Below, in pieces: positions 57,201 through 64,000 of a DNA stretch of 64,000 nt (its first letter is position 1; every line of letters starts with the position of its first letter). The translations under genes and the position numbers were made by a program. The stretch covers positions 911,652 to 975,651 of the forward strand of contig NZ_JAAOEN010000001.1 of NCBI RefSeq assembly GCF_011320225.1. The letters are read 5' to 3'. Under the pieces are notes generated by a model. That model was not told the DNA's origin. It worked only from the letters and a program-made list of their open reading frames with translations, and ran no database searches. The stretch comes from Phytoactinopolyspora limicola (GTDB lineage Bacteria > Actinomycetota > Actinomycetes > Jiangellales > Jiangellaceae).

Positions 57201-58448
57201 CTAGAAATGGGTCTCGATCCCCCCGATCACCGTCTCGTCGTCATCCACGACCAGCATGGTGCGCCATTTGTCGAAGGCGGTGCACGGGTGCGAGATGCCG
57301 CAGCCCAGCCAGCTACCCGGCGAGAGCCGGCGATCGGCGGGCACCTGCACGAACGCATGCTGATCGTTCAGCTGCGTCACGGTCAGGTCAGTGGCCGGCT
57401 CACCTCCCGACCCGTCGGCGGCCCGCACCTCCAGCGGGATGGGGTACCCCTGGTCGAACGGGGCGTCACGGCGGCCGAAGTCCACGACGGCGAGTTCGGG
57501 CTCGGGACGGGACAACACCCGCCCCCACAGCTGGAGAGCGGGCTCGAACCGATACGCGGAGCCGGCCTGCTCGAACGGTGAGATCTGCTGGTATATGCCG
57601 TGATCATGAGTGACGTAGGCGCCACTTCGCAACAGCACCTGAGCCGGCCGGCCGGCCAACGACGCACCGGCAAAAGAGTCGACCACGAGGTCGTAGAGCA
57701 GACTGCCGCCAGCACTGAGCAGGCCTGGACGCTCGGTGGTCAGGAGACCTTCGTCGGCGATACGTTCGGCGGTACGACGGACCTCAGCGCAATAAGCGGC
57801 CACGGCGCGCACACCTTCCTCCGACCGACCACCTCCGACCGCGCCTTCGTATCCCGATACGCCCCGTAGCCGCAGGTGTGGTGATGTGGCGACGTGCTGG
57901 GCGATCTTCAGCGCTTCCGCGCCGCTCCGGCAACCGGTCCGGCCCGCGGGCACACCTAGCTCGACAACGACGTCGAGACGTGTCGGTTCGGCACCGCTGG
58001 CCGTCAGTTCGCGCTCCAGGATGTCGACGCCGTCGATCGAGTCGACGTAGCAGATCAGCTCGAACTCCGGATCGGCAGCCAGCTCGCTGGCCACGAAACG
58101 GATCGCCACGGGATCGACCAACTGGTTCGCCAGGAAGATCCGCGACACCCCGTACTGCCGGTAGGTGTAAACGTGGGCTCCGGTGGCGGCGGTGATTCCC
58201 CACGCGCCGGCCTCGATCTGAAGGCGAAACAACTCCGGGGACATAGTGGTTTTGCCGTGCGGCGCCAGCTCCACTCCGCGATCCCGGCAGTACTGGGCCA
58301 TGGTCGCCACGTTGTGCAGGACGGCGTTCGCGCGCACCGCCATCACCGGAGAGTCGAACGCGCCCCCTAACAGCGGTGTCCCGGGTGGCGGACGGTGACC
58401 GAAGACCTCCGGTACCGGACCCCAGCGGTGGTTGTCCCGCCCGCTCAC
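57201..58448 (-). CDS. PLP-dependent D-hydroxyamino-acid dehydratase/aldolase-like enzyme (DSD1/DTA family)
   Basis: A 415-residue fold-type III PLP enzyme related to D-serine dehydratase, D-threonine aldolase and D-threo-3-hydroxyaspartate dehydratase. PLP Lys66 is in ELAPHGKTTMSP, VVVELGVPAGRTGCRSG is the conserved barrel segment, and the metal site is the CGISHPCTAFDKW His-x-Cys near the C-terminus. It overlaps ridA by four bases; RidA destroys the enamine products that such dehydratases release, which favours dehydratase over aldolase activity. Part of a GntR-controlled catabolic operon. Confidence 0.85.
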   Translation of the reverse strand: MSGRDNHRWGPVPEVFGHRPPPGTPLLGGAFDSPVMAVRANAVLHNVATMAQYCRDRGVELAPHGKTTMSPELFRLQIEAGAWGITAATGAHVYTYRQYGVSRIFLANQLVDPVAIRFVASELAADPEFELICYVDSIDGVDILERELTASGAEPTRLDVVVELGVPAGRTGCRSGAEALKIAQHVATSPHLRLRGVSGYEGAVGGGRSEEGVRAVAAYCAEVRRTAERIADEGLLTTERPGLLSAGGSLLYDLVVDSFAGASLAGRPAQVLLRSGAYVTHDHGIYQQISPFEQAGSAYRFEPALQLWGRVLSRPEPELAVVDFGRRDAPFDQGYPIPLEVRAADGSGGEPATDLTVTQLNDQHAFVQVPADRRLSPGSWLGCGISHPCTAFDKWRTMLVVDDDETVIGGIETHF

Positions 58449-58822
58449 GGTTTGACGGCGACGGCGTCGATCTCGACCAGAATGTTGGCCAGTGTGCTGC
58501 CGACCGTGGTGCGCACCGGGTACGGCTTGGAGAAGCGCTGCTCGTACACCCGGTTGTAGTCGGCGAAGTCTCGCGCCAGGTGCTCCAAGTGCACCGTTGT
58601 CTTCACCACGTCGTCGAGGGACAGCCCCACTGCCTCCAGGGCGGTCTGGAGGTTGTTGAGCACCTGCTCGGTTTGAGCCGCGATTCCCTCCGGTACCGCA
58701 CCGGTCTGTGGGTCCTGCGGCCCGAAGCCTGCCGTGTAAACGAAACCGCCGGCCTCGACGACCTGGCTGTAGGGTCCGGCCGGAGCGGGCAGGGTGGGGA
58801 TGACGAGGGCCTTCTTGGTCAT
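58445..58822 (-). CDS. ridA: RidA-family enamine/imine deaminase
   Basis: A 125-residue RidA/YjgF/UK114 protein: PAPAGPYSQVVEAGGFVYTA, GGIAAQ-like EGIAAQTEQVLNNLQTALEA, VVKTTVHLEHLARDFADYN and FSKPYPVRTTVGSTLANILV (the conserved Arg is in PVRTTV). It hydrolyses reactive 2-aminoacrylate-type intermediates. The frame upstream of 58822 continues to 59263 but lacks family similarity. It is coupled by a four-base overlap to the dehydratase gene. Confidence 0.94.
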   Translation of the reverse strand: MTKKALVIPTLPAPAGPYSQVVEAGGFVYTAGFGPQDPQTGAVPEGIAAQTEQVLNNLQTALEAVGLSLDDVVKTTVHLEHLARDFADYNRVYEQRFSKPYPVRTTVGSTLANILVEIDAVAVKP

Positions 58823-58883
58823 TGGTTCGATGTCCTTCCTGGTTGCTCGGAGATGGGTGGGCGAACAGGCGGGTGCCGACCTG

Positions 58884-59660
58884 TCACGGTCGATCCCGTC
58901 GGATCGTCGTGACGATTTCATACCGGTCCGCCCGGTAGTACGACTCCGCCACATAGAGCGGTGTCGCATGTTCGTCCCGGAAGACATGGACCACCCGCAA
59001 CGCGGGTGAACCAACCGGGACTTGCAAGAGTCTGGCCACGTGGGACGGTAGGGCGATGGCTGAGGTGCGCCGGGTAGCGATGACGGGCGCGGTTCCGATG
59101 TTCCGCAGTGCGCCGTGCAGCGACGATTCGTAGTCCTGGGCCTTGAGCTGGGCGGCGAGCGCCCCGGGCAGGTGCACGGTTTCGTGACAGATCGCTTCGT
59201 CGCCACCGAACCGCAGCCGCTGTGCCCGTACCATCCGGGTGCCGGGGGGAAGGCCGAGCTCACCGGTGACGTCGAGTGCTGCTTCGACTTCCTCGAGGGC
59301 CACCAGGCGGGTGGAGGGAACCACGCCTCGTGTCTTCATGTCCTCGGTGAACGACGTCAGGTTCTGATCCTTGGCGACGATCAGGTGTTGCACGAACGTT
59401 CCTCGGCCGCGTAACCGCGTGACCACCATGAGCTCGCCGAGACGCTGGAGGGCGTGCCGGACTGTCATCCGGCTCACGCCGAACTCGGCGGCCAACTCCT
59501 TCTCGGTTGGAAGCTGGGTGCCCGAGGGTAGTGCACGGTAGCGGTCGGCGAGTTCGGCGGCGATCGCTAGATACTTGGGCGCCGGACTCTCCGTGTCGCC
59601 GGTCGCCAGGGTGTCCTGGTCCGATCCGGCGGAGTTGTCGCCCGGGGTCGCCGTCGTCAC
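58884..59660 (-). CDS. GntR/HutC-family regulator
   Basis: A 258-residue GntR protein with a winged helix (LPSGTQLPTEKELAAEFGVS, RMTVRHALQRLGELMVVTRL, RGRGTFVQH) and a C-terminal UTRA ligand-binding domain (FTEDMKTRGVVPSTRLVALE, RAQRLRFGGDEAICHETVHL, YRADRYEIVTTI). It overlaps the upstream M20 gene by four bases and precedes ridA by 61 bp. Likely a repressor acting at the CTAGAC boxes in the divergent region at 60.9-61.1 kb. Confidence 0.9.
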   Translation of the reverse strand: MTTATPGDNSAGSDQDTLATGDTESPAPKYLAIAAELADRYRALPSGTQLPTEKELAAEFGVSRMTVRHALQRLGELMVVTRLRGRGTFVQHLIVAKDQNLTSFTEDMKTRGVVPSTRLVALEEVEAALDVTGELGLPPGTRMVRAQRLRFGGDEAICHETVHLPGALAAQLKAQDYESSLHGALRNIGTAPVIATRRTSAIALPSHVARLLQVPVGSPALRVVHVFRDEHATPLYVAESYYRADRYEIVTTIRRDRP

Positions 59661-60838
59661 GGCACCCTGCCTCGCAGGTACTCGTCGGCGAGCACCTCGT
59701 AGAGGTCGACTGCCTGGGACAGCTGGTCAACGCCGACCCGCTCGTTGGGGCCGTGCGCCACACTCAACCAGCCAGGTCCCAGGCTGGTCACGGTGGGGAT
59801 CCCGGCATCGCGCATGAAGTAGGAGGCGTCGGTACCTCCGGGATAGCCGCGCACCGGGAGTTCGCGGCCGAGTACCCGGCCGGCGGCACGTTGGCTGGCA
59901 GCCACGATTTCGTGCCCGGGATCAAGTTCTACGGCCGGCATCCAGCCGAGGGATCCCGGTCGGTAACGCACGTCCACCCGCGCGGCGCCTCCCACCGTCT
60001 GCTTCACCAAACCCTCGATCTCGGCACGGACAGTATCGCGGTCCATGCCAGGGGCAAGCCGCAGCTCTACTCCCACGGTGCAGAGCCCCGGCCAGGTGCC
60101 GAATGCTACCCCGCCCTCGATCAACATCCCAGGGTTCACGGTGACCTCGCACGGCACCCGCCCCGGTTCGGACACCGTTGGCTGGAACGACTCGAATGCG
60201 TGGAGCACGTCGGCGGCGACCAGGATGGCATTGCGGCCCAGCGCTGGTGACAACCCGCTGTGGCCTTGGGTGGTCCAGATGTCGATCTCGAAGCAGCAGA
60301 TGCCGCGGGAGACCAGATGTATCGCTTCCCAGGGTTCGCTGATCCCGCTCGGCTCGCAGATCACCATAGCGTCGATCTCCGGCAGGCTCGTGCCGGTGGT
60401 GAGTGCCTGCGCGCCCGCGGCGGATCCCTGCTCTTCGTCGGCGGTCAGGACCAGAGAGAGGCTGCCGGAGGGGCCGCTCTCCGCGAAGCGGCGCAGCGCC
60501 AGCAGCATCGCGGCGACGGCACCCTTCATGTCCGACGAACCCAGGCCGTAGGCGTCCCCGTCGACGACGGTGAGCTCGAACGGGTCGGTGCGCCACTGCT
60601 CGCGGGTATCCCCGACCGGTTTGGTGTCGACATGCCCCGACAAGGCGAGATGCCGACCAGGACCACGGTCCACGGTGACGATGAGATTCGGGCGGCCGCT
60701 GACTGGCTCGACGACCCGGGCCGGCAGCCCGAACGTGGCGCAGAGGTCACCAAGATGTGCCACGATCTCCCGCTCCCCGACCCCCGGGTTCTGAGAATCG
60801 ATGGCGACCAGGGTGTGGGTGAGCTCCAGGACGTCCAA
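59657..60838 (-). CDS. M20-family zinc deacylase (ArgE/DapE-like)
   Basis: A 393-residue M20 metallopeptidase: HLALSGHVDTKPVGDTREQW (metal His and DxD-type), GLGSSDMKGAVAAMLLALRR (bridging Asp), LTADEEQGSAAGAQALTT (catalytic Glu), VNPGMLIEGG in the lid domain and GGTDASYFMRDAGIPTVTS. It would remove an N-acyl group from an amino acid before the dehydratase acts. The TTG at 60838 has GGAG eight bases upstream; the frame to 60895 runs into operator sequence. Confidence 0.87.
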   Translation of the reverse strand: MDVLELTHTLVAIDSQNPGVGEREIVAHLGDLCATFGLPARVVEPVSGRPNLIVTVDRGPGRHLALSGHVDTKPVGDTREQWRTDPFELTVVDGDAYGLGSSDMKGAVAAMLLALRRFAESGPSGSLSLVLTADEEQGSAAGAQALTTGTSLPEIDAMVICEPSGISEPWEAIHLVSRGICCFEIDIWTTQGHSGLSPALGRNAILVAADVLHAFESFQPTVSEPGRVPCEVTVNPGMLIEGGVAFGTWPGLCTVGVELRLAPGMDRDTVRAEIEGLVKQTVGGAARVDVRYRPGSLGWMPAVELDPGHEIVAASQRAAGRVLGRELPVRGYPGGTDASYFMRDAGIPTVTSLGPGWLSVAHGPNERVGVDQLSQAVDLYEVLADEYLRGRVP

Positions 60839-61161
60839 GATCGCGACTCCATGTAGTTCTAGATGAGTGGGACTAAGTGGACTAGGACTAGACAATAGGC
60901 TCCCCAGGTCTAGTTTGGCTAGACAACCATCAAGTGTGTCCCACGTGCGGAGTAGCTATTCACGGTGCGCATTGTTGAGCCTCTGAGCTGTGCTTTTGCT
61001 GAACCAGCCGCAGAGGCCGATGAGATCATCAATTCGTAGGCTGTTGACTTCGTCACGTTCCGTGTTGCTGGGATAGAGCTAACAATCTGTTGACTATGGC
61101 TAGACCATGTGTTTGGGTTTCGGAAGTCCGCTGAACCCGTGAGAAAGCTCTAGGAGGATCA
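60839..61161. promoter_or_regulatory. Divergent control region with GntR-type CTAGAC boxes
   Basis: A 323-bp spacer without genes. GTCTAG (60908-60913), TTTGG, CTAGAC (60919-60924) is a perfect inverted repeat; CTAGACAA occurs at 60888-60895 and 60919-60926. Near the TRAP operon, TTGACT (61090-61095) is a candidate -35, followed within the spacer by ATGG-CTAGA-CCAT (61097-61109), so a repressor there would block the dctP promoter. CTAGGAGG before 61162 is the dctP ribosome binding site. Confidence 0.65.
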
Positions 61162-62214
61162 ATGCGCACGTCTCGGAACCACCACCGGACGCGGTTATTC
61201 GTGGTTGCTGGCGCTCTGGCCGCACTCGTGGCCGTGCCGGCCTGTGGCGGCTCCGATGACGACGGCTCCGGCGACGGCGGCGAGTCCTACTCCTGGCGGC
61301 TGGGCTTCAACACCAACGAGAGCTCGGTGCGTGGCGCCGCCGCCGAGAAGTTCAAAGAGGTCGTGGAGGAGGAGAGCGGCGGCCGCATCTCCGTCGAGAT
61401 CTTCCCCGCGGAGGCACTGGGCAGTGAACAGGAGATGCTCAACGGCATCAAGACCGGCAGCCTAGACCTGCAGATGGCCGGCGGCGGCAGCATGCAGAAC
61501 ATCGTGCCCGAGTACGGGATCATGACGCTGCCGTTTGTGGTGGAGAGCTTCGACGAGGCGTACGCCCTTCTCGACGGCCCCGTCGGGGAGGAGTGGAAAG
61601 AGCTGGCCGAGGAGCAGGGCTACAAGGTGCTCTCGTACCACGACCTCGGTTTCGCCCAGGTCACCAACAACGTTCGGGCGATCCATACACCCGAGGACTT
61701 CCAGGGCGTCGCTATGCGTAGCCCCGAGGAACCGACCTCCATCGCCACATTCGAGGCGCTGGGCGCCAATGTCAGCACGCTGCCGTTCACCGAGGTGTAT
61801 CCGGCGCTGCAACAGGGCGTCGTCGACGGCCAGTTCAACCCGTTGGACGCCATCTACGAGACGAACTTCCACGAGGTCCAGGACTACCTGACCCTGCTCA
61901 ACATCTTCTACTACCACGTCAACTTCATCATGAACCCCGACGTCTGGGACGATCTCGATGCCGAACTCCAGGACATCGTCCAGAACGCGGCTGACGAGGC
62001 TCAGGCGGTGTCGCGGGAACTGACCCAGAACAACCACGAGGACATGCTCGACACGCTAAGCCCGGAGTTCGACGAGATCGTCGAGGATGCCGACCTGGAA
62101 GCGTTCCGGGCCGCCGTCGAGCCGGCCCTCAGTAAATTCGAGCAGATCGTCGCCCCGGAGAAGATCCAAGAGGCGCGCGACTTCGTCGAAGACTACCGGG
62201 CCGGGAACGAATAA
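61162..62214 (+). CDS. dctP: TRAP transporter substrate-binding lipoprotein (DctP family)
   Basis: A 350-residue DctP-type binding protein. Signal peptide with hydrophobic core LFVVAGALAALVAV and lipobox AVPACGG (Cys28), then an acidic Gly/Ser/Asp linker. SBP signature GRISVEIFPAEALGSEQEML, LPFVVESFDEAYALLDGPVG, and FTEVYPALQQGVVDGQFNPL (with the ligand Asn/Asp region). CTAGGAGGATCA precedes the ATG. It captures a carboxylate-containing substrate outside the membrane. Confidence 0.95.
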   Translation: MRTSRNHHRTRLFVVAGALAALVAVPACGGSDDDGSGDGGESYSWRLGFNTNESSVRGAAAEKFKEVVEEESGGRISVEIFPAEALGSEQEMLNGIKTGSLDLQMAGGGSMQNIVPEYGIMTLPFVVESFDEAYALLDGPVGEEWKELAEEQGYKVLSYHDLGFAQVTNNVRAIHTPEDFQGVAMRSPEEPTSIATFEALGANVSTLPFTEVYPALQQGVVDGQFNPLDAIYETNFHEVQDYLTLLNIFYYHVNFIMNPDVWDDLDAELQDIVQNAADEAQAVSRELTQNNHEDMLDTLSPEFDEIVEDADLEAFRAAVEPALSKFEQIVAPEKIQEARDFVEDYRAGNE

Positions 62215-62285
62215 CGCCCTGCTCGGAACCCTGAGCCGGATACCCCTTCGCGGCGCTGCTGCGCCGGACGTGAAGCGAGTGTTCT

Positions 62286-62828
62286 ATGGAATCGTTGCTG
62301 CGCCTGGTCGACCGGATCGTCGAAGTGTTCGCCACGATCGCCGGTCTGCTGATGGTGGCCCTCACGTGCGTCGTGACCGCCGCGGTCGTGAGCCGTTATG
62401 CCTTCGACCTGCCGATCCGGTCGACGACGGAGATGTCCGGCCTGATCTTCGCCTGGCTGGTCTTCCTGGCCGCGATCGCGGTGACTCATCGGCAGGACAA
62501 CATCGCGGTGACGTACTTCCGCTCCAAACTGCCGGCACTGGCCGAACGGCTGGTCGAGGCGGCGATGAAGGTGCTGATGCTGGTCTTCGCCGGCTTTTTG
62601 GCGTACTCGAGCTTGCAACTCACAACTGCCCTGGCCGACCAGAGGCTGCCCGCCCTGCAGATCTCGACCAGCTGGCTGAACGGATCGGTGGCCGTGGCGT
62701 TCGTCGGCATCTGCGGGGTGTTACTGGTGCAGATCGTCGTTGATCTGTTCTTCCCTCACCTGCGTAAATCTACGGATGACAGTGAACTCGCCCAGCGTGC
62801 CGAGGGCGCCGTCGGAGGTGTCGAATGA
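62286..62828 (+). CDS. dctQ: TRAP transporter small membrane subunit (DctQ)
   Basis: A 180-residue protein with four membrane segments: IAGLLMVALTCVVTAAVVSR, FAWLVFLAAIAVTHRQDNIA, LMLVFAGFLAYSSLQLT and VAFVGICGVLLVQIVVDLF. The W(L)xFLAAIAVTHRQDNI segment is typical of DctQ. It overlaps dctM by four bases (ATGA) and follows dctP by 71 bp. Confidence 0.93.
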   Translation: MESLLRLVDRIVEVFATIAGLLMVALTCVVTAAVVSRYAFDLPIRSTTEMSGLIFAWLVFLAAIAVTHRQDNIAVTYFRSKLPALAERLVEAAMKVLMLVFAGFLAYSSLQLTTALADQRLPALQISTSWLNGSVAVAFVGICGVLLVQIVVDLFFPHLRKSTDDSELAQRAEGAVGGVE

Positions 62829-64000
62829 TCTGGATCATGATCGCCACCTTCTTCGTACTCATCGCCCTGGGTATGCCGGTGGCCTTCGCCATGGGGTCCT
62901 CCGCCCTGCTCTACATCCTGGTGGAGGGTGTGCCCCTGGAGATCGTGGCGCAGCGCTTTCTCTCTAACACGCAGTCGTTCGCGTTCCTCGCCGTACCGTT
63001 CTTCATCTTCATGGGCAATTTGATGGTCGAGGGGCGAATAGCCCAACGGATCATCGATGTGATCCATGCCGGCGTCCGCCGACTACCCGGAGGCCTCGGC
63101 TGCGTCTCGGTGGTGACCAGCATGGGGATGGCCGGTGTGTCGGGTTCGTCGGTCGCGGACGCGTCGTCAGTGGGTAGCGTGCTGATCCCGGAGATGAAGC
63201 GCAAGGGTTACAGCGCGTCCTTCGCGGCCGCTATCAACGCGTCGAGCTCGGTGGTGGGGATCATCATCCCGCCGAGCAGCACGATGATCATTATCGCCTG
63301 GCTGGCCGACCTATCGGTAGCCGACATGTTCCTGGCCGGGATCATCCCCGGGATCCTGATCGGGCTGGCCTACTTGGCGCTGACCATCGTGATCTCGCTG
63401 CGCCGTGGGTATCCCCGTGGGGACCGCCCGACGTTCAAGGAGTTCATCGTTGGTGCGCGGCGCGCGTTCTGGGCGCTACTGCTGCCGATCGTGCTGATCT
63501 ACGTGATCGTCGCCGGCGTTGCCACTCCCACGGAAGCCGCGGCCATCGCGGCGGTGTACGCGTTCCTGGTGTCTTTCGTCATCTACCGGACGCTGAGTCT
63601 GCGCGGTTTGGTGCGGGCCGTGAAGGGGGCGGCGTACGGCACCACGGTGATCATGCTCATCGTCTGCACCTCGACGATCTTCAGTTATGTCCTGATCAGC
63701 GAGCGGGTTCCACAGCTGATCTCCGACGCGCTGCTGGGAATGGGGCTACCCGACTGGGGCATCAAGGTCGCTCTGGTGCTGATCCTGCTGGTGGCCGGTG
63801 CGGTGATGGATCTGGTGCCGAACCTGTTCATCTTCATCCCGATCTTCTTCCCGATCGCCCTCGAACTCGGGATGGATCCGGTGCACTTCGGCATCGTCAT
63901 GCTGTGCACCCTGGCGCTCGGGCTCTTCACCCCGCCGATCGGCACCACGTTGTTCATCTCCTGCCATCTGGCGAAGATCCGGATGGAACAGGTCACCAAG
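62825..64000 (+). CDS. dctM: TRAP transporter large permease (DctM), 3' end beyond window
   Basis: 392 codons are visible and the frame is open at the right edge; usual length is ~425, so only ~30-40 residues are missing. Many membrane segments with family motifs GMPVAFAMGSSALLYILVEG, FAFLAVPFFIFMGNLMVEG, SMGMAGVSGSSVADASSVGS, SSSVVGIIIPPSSTMIIIAW and GLFTPPIGTTLFISC. It is the ion-coupled membrane carrier working with DctP and DctQ. Confidence 0.95.
   Translation, partial: MIWIMIATFFVLIALGMPVAFAMGSSALLYILVEGVPLEIVAQRFLSNTQSFAFLAVPFFIFMGNLMVEGRIAQRIIDVIHAGVRRLPGGLGCVSVVTSMGMAGVSGSSVADASSVGSVLIPEMKRKGYSASFAAAINASSSVVGIIIPPSSTMIIIAWLADLSVADMFLAGIIPGILIGLAYLALTIVISLRRGYPRGDRPTFKEFIVGARRAFWALLLPIVLIYVIVAGVATPTEAAAIAAVYAFLVSFVIYRTLSLRGLVRAVKGAAYGTTVIMLIVCTSTIFSYVLISERVPQLISDALLGMGLPDWGIKVALVLILLVAGAVMDLVPNLFIFIPIFFPIALELGMDPVHFGIVMLCTLALGLFTPPIGTTLFISCHLAKIRMEQVTK

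Noticed and set aside
1-64000. tRNA, rRNA, riboswitch, insertion sequence or prophage
   Set aside because: No transposase, integrase, phage gene, or recognisable conserved RNA sequence was seen. I could not run structure-based RNA searches, so a small RNA could be missed.

Overview
This is a gene-dense, GC-rich (roughly 65-70% by eye) bacterial chromosome segment with actinobacterial hallmarks: an LCP cell-wall ligase, a DUF222/HNH endonuclease, two CGNR zinc-finger regulators, an XPB-type helicase plus its helicase-associated partner, a HelD-family RNA polymerase motor, MRF with zinc-independent ribosomal proteins, an ECF42-type sigma factor with its YCII partner, a MocR regulator and several probable leaderless mRNAs. 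A soil or plant-associated filamentous actinobacterium is the best guess; the exact genus is inference. No rRNA, tRNA, CRISPR array, insertion sequence or prophage was recognised.

Layout. 1-3.9 kb: a TPR-CHAT protein (running off the left edge) divergent from a cytoplasmic subtilisin-like protease. 3.9-16.5 kb: DUF222/HNH protein with a Pro-Asp-Gly minisatellite, helicase-associated WYL-like protein, LCP protein, glycolipid-binding protein divergent from a CGNR regulator, XPB helicase, HelD motor, and Hsp20 behind a HAIR (HspR) operator. 16.7-20.7 kb: zinc-starvation block, with mrf divergent from rpmB-rpmG-rpsN (all zinc-free forms) across a Zur box, then an FmdB zinc-ribbon gene with a second matching Zur box, then ECF42 sigma and YCII protein. 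20.8-28.3 kb: methyltransferase, rhodanese, CcdA-like protein, Na/Pi cotransporter with coiled-coil partner, DUF1015 protein, hydrolase, SRPBCC protein and its HTH regulator. 28.5-35 kb: three regulator-target pairs (TetR with a drug-type ABC exporter; TetR with an SDR; Lrp with a LysE exporter) plus an endonuclease-family hydrolase and an MFS carrier. 36-38.4 kb: arsenic-type module, a flavoprotein with Cys-rich tail divergent from an ArsR-GNAT fusion across three operator boxes. 38.4-46.1 kb: SDR and hydrolase divergent from MocR; PucR divergent from a class III aminotransferase and methylmalonate-semialdehyde dehydrogenase. 46.1-52 kb: kynurenine catabolism (kynA-kynU) with an AsnC regulator, a glycine-oxidase-like flavoenzyme, SDR and GNAT. 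52-57 kb: xthA, a 580-bp intergenic array of GATC-cored inverted repeats, an NmrA-like oxidoreductase under a SoxR-type promoter, soxR, methyltransferase, a second CGNR regulator with GNAT. 57.2-64 kb: a catabolic locus (M20 deacylase, GntR, RidA, D-hydroxyamino-acid dehydratase-like enzyme) divergent from a TRAP transporter (dctP-dctQ-dctM, the last cut by the right edge).

Most of the window is accessory catabolism and stress response arranged as divergent regulator-target pairs, and in many of them the operator can be read directly as an inverted repeat. The observations I rate highest are the inverted-repeat array at 53.04-53.62 kb with related hairpins elsewhere, the ArsR-GNAT fusion with three evenly built operator boxes, the second Zur box near fmdB, the CHAT/subtilisin pair, and the TRAP/dehydratase/RidA/deacylase locus.
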